Assembly (NCBI GenBank): GCA_004369045.1
Contig: ML213503.1
Span: 2,196,712 to 2,260,711 of the forward strand
Direction of reading: 5' to 3'
DNA length: 64,000 nt
Source of the DNA: Heliocybe sulcata
Taxonomy: Eukaryota > Basidiomycota > Agaricomycetes > Gloeophyllales > Gloeophyllaceae
Below, in pieces: positions 58,539 to 64,000 of the stretch (positions are counted from its first letter, which is position 1; the number at the start of each line of letters is the position of its first letter). The position numbers and the translations under genes were made by a program. The notes under the pieces were generated by a model that worked only from the letters and a program-made list of their open reading frames with translations, ran no database searches and was not told the DNA's origin.

Positions 58539-59496
58539 ATGTCCGCCCAAATCAGCAAGAAGAGAAAGTTCGTCGCCGACGGTGTATTCCGTGCTGAACT
58601 CAACGAGTTCTTCATGCGTGAGCTTGCCGAGGAGGGCTACTCAGGATGCGATGTCCGCGTGACCCACGCCCGCACCGAGGTGCGCTTGCATCCAGGATAT
58701 TATGACACCGTCTAACGTACTGCATATTTCAGATTATTATCCGTGCTACGCACACTCAGGAAGTGCTGGGTGAGAAGGGTCGCCGCATCCGGGAGCTCAC
58801 TTCTCTCGTCCAAAAGCGTTTCAAGTTCCCTGAGAACTCCCTTGAGCTCTACGCTGAGAAGGTCCAATACCGTGGTCTGTCTGCTATTGCTCAGTGCGAG
58901 TCTCTCCGGTACAAGCTTCTCGGTGGCCTTGCCGTCCGGAGGTATGTAATGGTGTCGATATGGTGGATGGCCACTCACCATGAAACACAGGGCTTGCTAT
59001 GGTGTCCTTCGTTTCGTCATGGAGTCCGGTGCTAAGGGTTGCGAGGTCGTCGTTTCCGGCAAGCTTCGTGCTGCCCGTGCCAAGTCCATGAAGTTTACCG
59101 ATGGCTTCATGATTCACTCCGGTCAGCCTGCCCGTGACTTCGTGGACTATGCTGTCCGCCACGTCATGTTGAGGCAGGGTGTCCTGGGTATCAAGGTCAA
59201 AATGTGCGTAGATCCACTCCATCATGCTATCTGTCAGATCTGACCTACTATCCGTTTGCAGCATGAAGGGCTGGGATCCCGAGGGCAATCTTGGTCCCCG
59301 CAAGCCTCTTCCCGACTCCGTCCAGATCCTCGAACCCCCGGTCGACAAGATCATCACGGAGCCATCATCCGAGCAGCGCGAGCCTGTCATGGTTTCGCAG
59401 TCATTACCCGTCTCGGAGGAGCCGCAAGCACCTTACGCCGCGCCGGAGGAAGGCTACCAGGCGGAGTCTTTCCAACCGGAGCAGCCTGCTTTCTAA
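58539..59496 (+). CDS. RPS3: 40S ribosomal protein uS3
   Basis: Small-subunit protein at the mRNA entry site. It starts [20 protein letters not shown]. Exons carry [20 protein letters not shown], the KH-domain [20 protein letters not shown] with its GEKGRR loop, [20 protein letters not shown], the [20 protein letters not shown] segment, [20 protein letters not shown] and [13 protein letters not shown]. The C-terminus, with [15 protein letters not shown] and an acidic, Gln/Glu-rich tail ending QPEQPAF, is of fungal type. Four introns. Ends TAA at 59494-59496. Full length. Confidence 0.97.
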
Positions 59497-59645
59497 TCGT
59501 CTACCTTGTATCTTACGTCGCTTGTATGCTAGCGAATGCACTTCATTCTGGCGGCCGCCATCTGGGGCAATCATCTGCATGAGCCGAAATGTTTCCTCTC
59601 ATGGCATGCACTGTGCGTGGTATCTCACGGCAGTATAGAGGTGCC

Positions 59646-62600
59646 CTATATAGTTTGCGAAGAACTACTACCTGCTAAACCTCCTGAGGGTAGGCTAAAT
59701 ATCAGCTGCTTGCTCTCACCCGGCCACCATCCTGCAGGAGCTATAAGGCCATGCCCAGCAGAGATGTTGATTTGCAAGCTCGACAACGTCTGGGAAGGGT
59801 CAGAAACTGTGACGATGTTGGTTGTCATGTCATATACAACAGCAGCGTTTCCGTTCGCTGCCACTGTCATGGGTGTCTCCCATATGGATGGCTCGAATTG
59901 CACTGACCCGCCTTCAGCGTTCCAGAAAACGAACATAGCAGTTCTGTGATTGGGGTCGTAAACCGCGGATATGTTTCCGTCGTTCTGGATTGTCCGAACG
60001 CAGGCGACGAGGCTCTTGTACTGGAACGTTCCAAGATCGGTCGCGGGATAGACAGAGTAAGACAAGGGAGTGTCAAGGGATGTGTGGTCAACCCAAGCAG
60101 CAAAGAGATCGACACTCTCCGGGGGCTGGCTGGACGTTCCGATGGCAGACCAGTTGCCGGTTCTGTTGCCAGTTTGGACGGAGAGTTGGACGCCCTGTGG
60201 TCCGTTATCGAAGGAATAACCCACGTCCCCGTGCCAAAGGGACCTTGCGTGGGTGAAATTGCCGCCCTGCTCTGAGAAAATGGGTGCTCCGTTGACCCAA
60301 ACTTCGCCAACGTGCCTCCTTTGATCTAGAACGGAGTAGACGGGTGCACTGCTCGTCGCTTGGATGTTGTTGACCATGACCTGCTGCACACCGCCTTCTA
60401 GGAAGAACCAGGCCTTCTGCCAGGCAAGATCGCCGGTTGACGGATTGGTGTACCGCATGGCGGACGCGCCGACTGTACTGGTAGTGACGCCGCCAACGAA
60501 GTCTTCAATGCCGGTGTAGCTGGCGTGGGTGCAGTTAAGCGGCGTACCACCGTAGTCCACTGTCGTTCCGGGAATCAGATTCCAGTCCCATGCCGCGGCT
60601 ATGTCTTCATACTCGTCCCCTTGCAGGTAAGTGTAAACGGTGCCGTCGGAGAGATGGAAGCCAAAGGGCTGCAGCGATCGAGTCAGCATTGATATAACCT
60701 AAGTGAATGCGGATGGCATACATTCTGCGAATTGGTGCATTCTGTGTTCTTGCTTCTCGTGGAAAACATCTTCAGCGTAGTGACATAACCGAGGCCTCTG
60801 TGCACCTATGTACGAACGTCAACCTCATGATCACACGTGAGCCGCGGTAGATAACGTACCATGTAGTCATTGTTGTAGAACATTCTATTGCCATAGAGCT
60901 TTCCGGCGTTCGCGTCGCTAGTATTGTGAGACAGCGAGTTGGCGACATTCTGCAGAATACTCGAATCCCAAGCCTGTCCCAGCTCGAGGATTTGGCTCAA
61001 ATTTAGATTGATGCTGGCAGTCGCCCTTTCGAAGATGAAGTGTTGAGACATGGCTGCGCTCACAGCGGGCCCGACGACTTACTGGCTATCCGCGACAGGA
61101 AAACTGATGAATCGCGGCAAAGCACTCTAGATTCAACGAAAATGAGTTACTCGCCCAAGATCGATAGATAAGTAGAGGAACTCACAAAATCCCAATGGAG
61201 AACGCCTGTAAGTACATTCCGGTATATCATCCACTGGTCGCCATCGATGAGCGTCTCCAGTGCTGCCCTACTATCGTTCGTAGCTGCAAGCTGAGTACCC
61301 TCCGCCTCCAGTTCGATTCCCAGATCATCGTTGGTACTAGGGCACGTCAGTTGCTTATCAGTCATCAGCTTTGAGACTCTCATGGCAATGGAACTTACTA
61401 GTCTTTTCCATAATTACCATTATACAACAACCCAGTATGCTGCCCAAAACTGCCGTCCCTCCTAATGCCGTCGCTGGCTACGGCATCGTGGATCTGCACT
61501 TCATCATGGATCTTTCCGAAGGCATCCACGAGGAGGCTGGCATTAGAGGTGCGCAGACCCTCGTCGACACCTATCTTGGCTATGTCAAGGATATTGGCAC
61601 CGGAGACGAAGCCCTGGCCGGAGGTGAACGTGCTATATGCGCGTGTCGTGATATGTGTGCAGTTCGATTCTTGGGTAGGTGTCAGCGAGGATACCGGATC
61701 GGCTAGGATGAGGCATGTTTCGGCAACCAAATTTGGGATCAGTATGACCTGAGCAGAAATGTATGCGTTAGAATGACTTCTGTATGCTTCGAAACAAGCG
61801 TACGTTAGAGAACCAGTTGGTATTCCAGAGCCCAGGGGTGCCACAGGGACATTGCGAGTCTCCACCGTCGTACAAACACCCGTACGGGGTGAAATCATTA
61901 GCAAACCAGTAATCCATGGCTAGCGATATAGAATTCTGGAGTGCAGTGTTGTTGACCCATTGGTCAGCGCGGGGGACGCCACCGTGGAACGCAGCGGCCA
62001 TCGTATCTGTAGGTACGCACAGATTTGAGCATATCCCCAAGGGGGGATGATGCAGGCTACATACTGATGCGATTCCAATGGGTAGATGCGGGCCAGTTCG
62101 CCCGCTGGGCGGCACATCCGGTGCTGTAGTCAACTTCTGTGTCCGGCCATTTACCGTCCGGTCCCAAAGATTGTATCCTGTTGCCAAGGGCGAGAACTCA
62201 GCAAAGTTGGCCACTTCAAATCTTATCGTGCATTATTACCAGGAAGATATACGGCCAACTCCGGACACTCCTTCTATGATCAAAGGTATCCGGCGCGCAC
62301 GGATTGTGTCCAGGTCGGATTGTATCGATGAAGTCGGAGATGGCTGCACAGTAGTAGTTGAGCTGCTTAAGGCACTTGGAGTGCTAGAAGGCTGCGGCTG
62401 TGGTCAGTACTTTGACCTTGAAATAGCCGGAGCTCTCACCTCAGCCATCGAAGTGACAGGTGACGACAGGCTTGCGACTGACGAAGCACTAGCAGAAGAT
62501 GGGAGCACATAGGTTGCGGAGGAGTTCTGCGAAAGTGTCGAAGCTGGAGCAGAGCTTGCGGGTGTGGACGTCAGGGATGCCGAGAGAGCAGATGAAGCAG

Positions 62601-62691
62601 TAGGGACAGCGACAGCATTCACGAAAGCAGAAGAAAGCGAAATAAACGAGAGGCAGAGCAGAGGTAAAGCACCACTTGAGACAGAAAGCAT
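59646..62691 (-). CDS. Secreted polysaccharide lyase family 8 (PL8) enzyme
   Basis: PL8 enzymes cleave uronic-acid polysaccharides (hyaluronate, chondroitin, xanthan and related) by beta-elimination outside the cell. The N-terminus (MLSVSSGALPLLCLSFISLS) is a clear signal peptide. A Ser/Ala/Thr-rich linker of about 60 residues follows. The catalytic alpha-toroid includes NTNWFSNV, DGSFGQHTGLLYNGNYGKD with the family's His and Tyr-region, IYRNVLTGVLHWDF and the KLYGNRMFYNNDYMVHRG stretch. The C-terminal beta-sandwich has AWDWNLIPGTTVDYGGTPLN, LEGGVQQVMVNNIQAT and SEQGGNFTHARSLWHGDVG. About nine introns split the N-terminal half. There are many Asn-X-Ser/Thr sites. Substrate is not decided by sequence. 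Confidence 0.86.
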
Positions 62692-64000
62692 GGTGGGAGA
62701 CCAGGAGAGGCTTATACTACTCGCATAGGATGGAAGAGACGGGTATTTAGCTGGTCAGTGCTACCATGACGGTCAGCCACTTCGGTTTCGGATTAGAGTA
62801 AATCGATCGCCTACCTGGGAAGAACGCGGCTCAGGCGTGCTTGGCTATATCGACCTAGTGATGTCGCGTGCCATTTTACGGGTGTGCTAATCCTCGCGGG
62901 GTGCGACGACCGACCGCACCAATAAATGCGTCAGGCCTCAACACCAAGTGCAAAGTGGACTGAAGAGCCGCTGAACGTGGTGGTCATGACTAGACTTGCT
63001 GGCGGACGTCTCCTCAGTCCGAGTAGGCGGGCAACGGGAGTTCACACCCAGTCAAAACCGGTGACTTTGCCCTCGTTTGCGAGCCATTCTCAGCAGTTCC
63101 CACAGTTTCCCCGCGATTAACCGAGTAGATCACCAAAATAATGGCTGGCAAAGGTGAATCGGCAGTACAATGGGCAGAACTGCCTTTGCCCGCCTTTATC
63201 TCGCATTAGCACTACAACCCGCATGTACTACCGTAGACCATCAATAGATCACAATATTTTTTAAAGGGCACATCTGATTGCAATAACCATCACCACTTCA
63301 TTGCCACTGTATCCATTGCCGCAATATCAAAAACATTACTGCATATTGCCCAACATTCCAGGCATTACGAGTCCTGAGTTTACGAAGGAGGCGTCTTTAC
63401 CTCGAAAAAATTCCGTGCCTGTGCCGAATGTCTGAGTCCGTGGGAAACGCATGCCGAGAAGTCGTGCGACTTTTTTTTGTAGTCTTGATAAGAAGTGCTG
63501 TTATCATATTCAGACTCCGACCCTTATCGTAACTACAGTTCTGGTTTGTAGTCTCTGCTTCCCTTCTAGCTGACATGACGTGTTTGTCTTTTCTCCGTTC
63601 CCTCCCAGATTTTAAATATATCATCTGTGCATTCGTAAAATTGTGTCGTAATATTTTGGTGATTATTCCATTTTCCTTCGTTGCAAGAGAATTTATTTTG
63701 TCCTGACCGGACTACAAAACGGGTCTCTTACTGTGGGAATTGAATGTGGCTGACACATCCGCCGCGTCGTGCTGAAATCTAGCGATCTCATTGGTTAACA
63801 TACCATGTCGTCAGTTTGGCGGTATGTCTTTGGTCATGTTTGCCCGTCAGAAGTGGCTGCTGTGTATAAGTGTTAGTCAGTTATGGTGGCGCTTCTTCGT
63901 TTGAGCTTGGTATGAGAAGTACACGTCTGGTATGATCATTCCCGCTGTGTCGTACATGTTATCTATGTGCTCCTTTCCTTGTGTACGCTCTCTGCTTTAC
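62692..64000. other. Intergenic region upstream of the PL8 gene, with a second TTTGTAGTC locus
   Basis: 1.3 kb to the window edge with no supported gene. The first 200 bases form the PL8 promoter. TTTGTAGTC motifs lie at 63476-63484 and 63544-63553, and the inverted form GACTACAAAAC lies at 63710-63720, echoing the element at 21062-21140. The last 250 bases may be the 5' flank of a gene beyond the window. Confidence 0.45.

Overview
The window is nuclear DNA from a filamentous basidiomycete, most likely an Agaricomycete (a wood- or litter-decay mushroom, Polyporales-like). The evidence is gene-dense DNA on both strands, many 45-65 nt GT-AG introns, high GC at third codon positions, and fungal marker proteins: a Pil1-type eisosome protein, a basidiomycete-style eIF4E with a PQTP insert, Snf4, an Ssh4-type SPRY protein and a secreted polysaccharide lyase family 8 enzyme. 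I see no rRNA, CRISPR, phage-like or large transposon sequence. All functional names come from reading translated exons, not from database searches.

Layout. 1-9.9 kb: a possible edge gene, a basidiomycete-specific hypothetical protein, eIF4E, the eisosome protein, an Mtm1/SLC25A39-40 carrier and the SNARE Vam7. 10-18.7 kb: a DUF7053-like domain joined in frame to a membrane-anchored methyltransferase, the AMPK gamma subunit Snf4, divergent Ssh4-like SPRY protein, a small heat-shock protein with heat-shock elements upstream, and a one-pass membrane protein. 18.8-28.6 kb: cytosolic Asp-tRNA synthetase, divergent mitochondrial aspartate aminotransferase, tRNase Z, a fungal family with nuclease-like motifs carrying an early stop, and a Ser/Pro-rich protein. 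29-36.4 kb: Elongator subunit Elp5, a stretch of tRNA-like relics and inverted repeats, a GNAT-like membrane protein, a dienelactone hydrolase and elongation factor 1-alpha with a leader intron. 37-46 kb: a PAS-kinase-like kinase, eL32, a MEMO protein, a histidine phosphatase and an Stm1/SERBP1-like RNA-binding protein. 47-64 kb: the Spp1 COMPASS subunit, Lsm1, a tRNA-Ser(UGA) with a 9 nt intron, complex I NDUFA5, mitochondrial bL32m, 3-ketoacyl-CoA thiolase, an amidase, uS3 and a secreted PL8 lyase.

The content is mainly housekeeping: translation and tRNA function (eIF4E, AspRS, tRNase Z, Elp5, TEF1, eL32, uS3, Stm1, tRNA-Ser, bL32m), energy sensing (Snf4, PASK-like kinase), mitochondria (Mtm1, AAT, NDUFA5, bL32m) and membrane traffic (Pil1, Vam7, Ssh4). 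There is no obvious metabolic cluster or defence island. The least ordinary items are the DUF7053-methyltransferase join, the tRNA-like cluster at 30.6-31.3 kb, the paired TTTGTAGTC inverted-repeat loci near 21.1 and 63.5 kb, the truncated nuclease-like family gene, and several unusual disordered tails.
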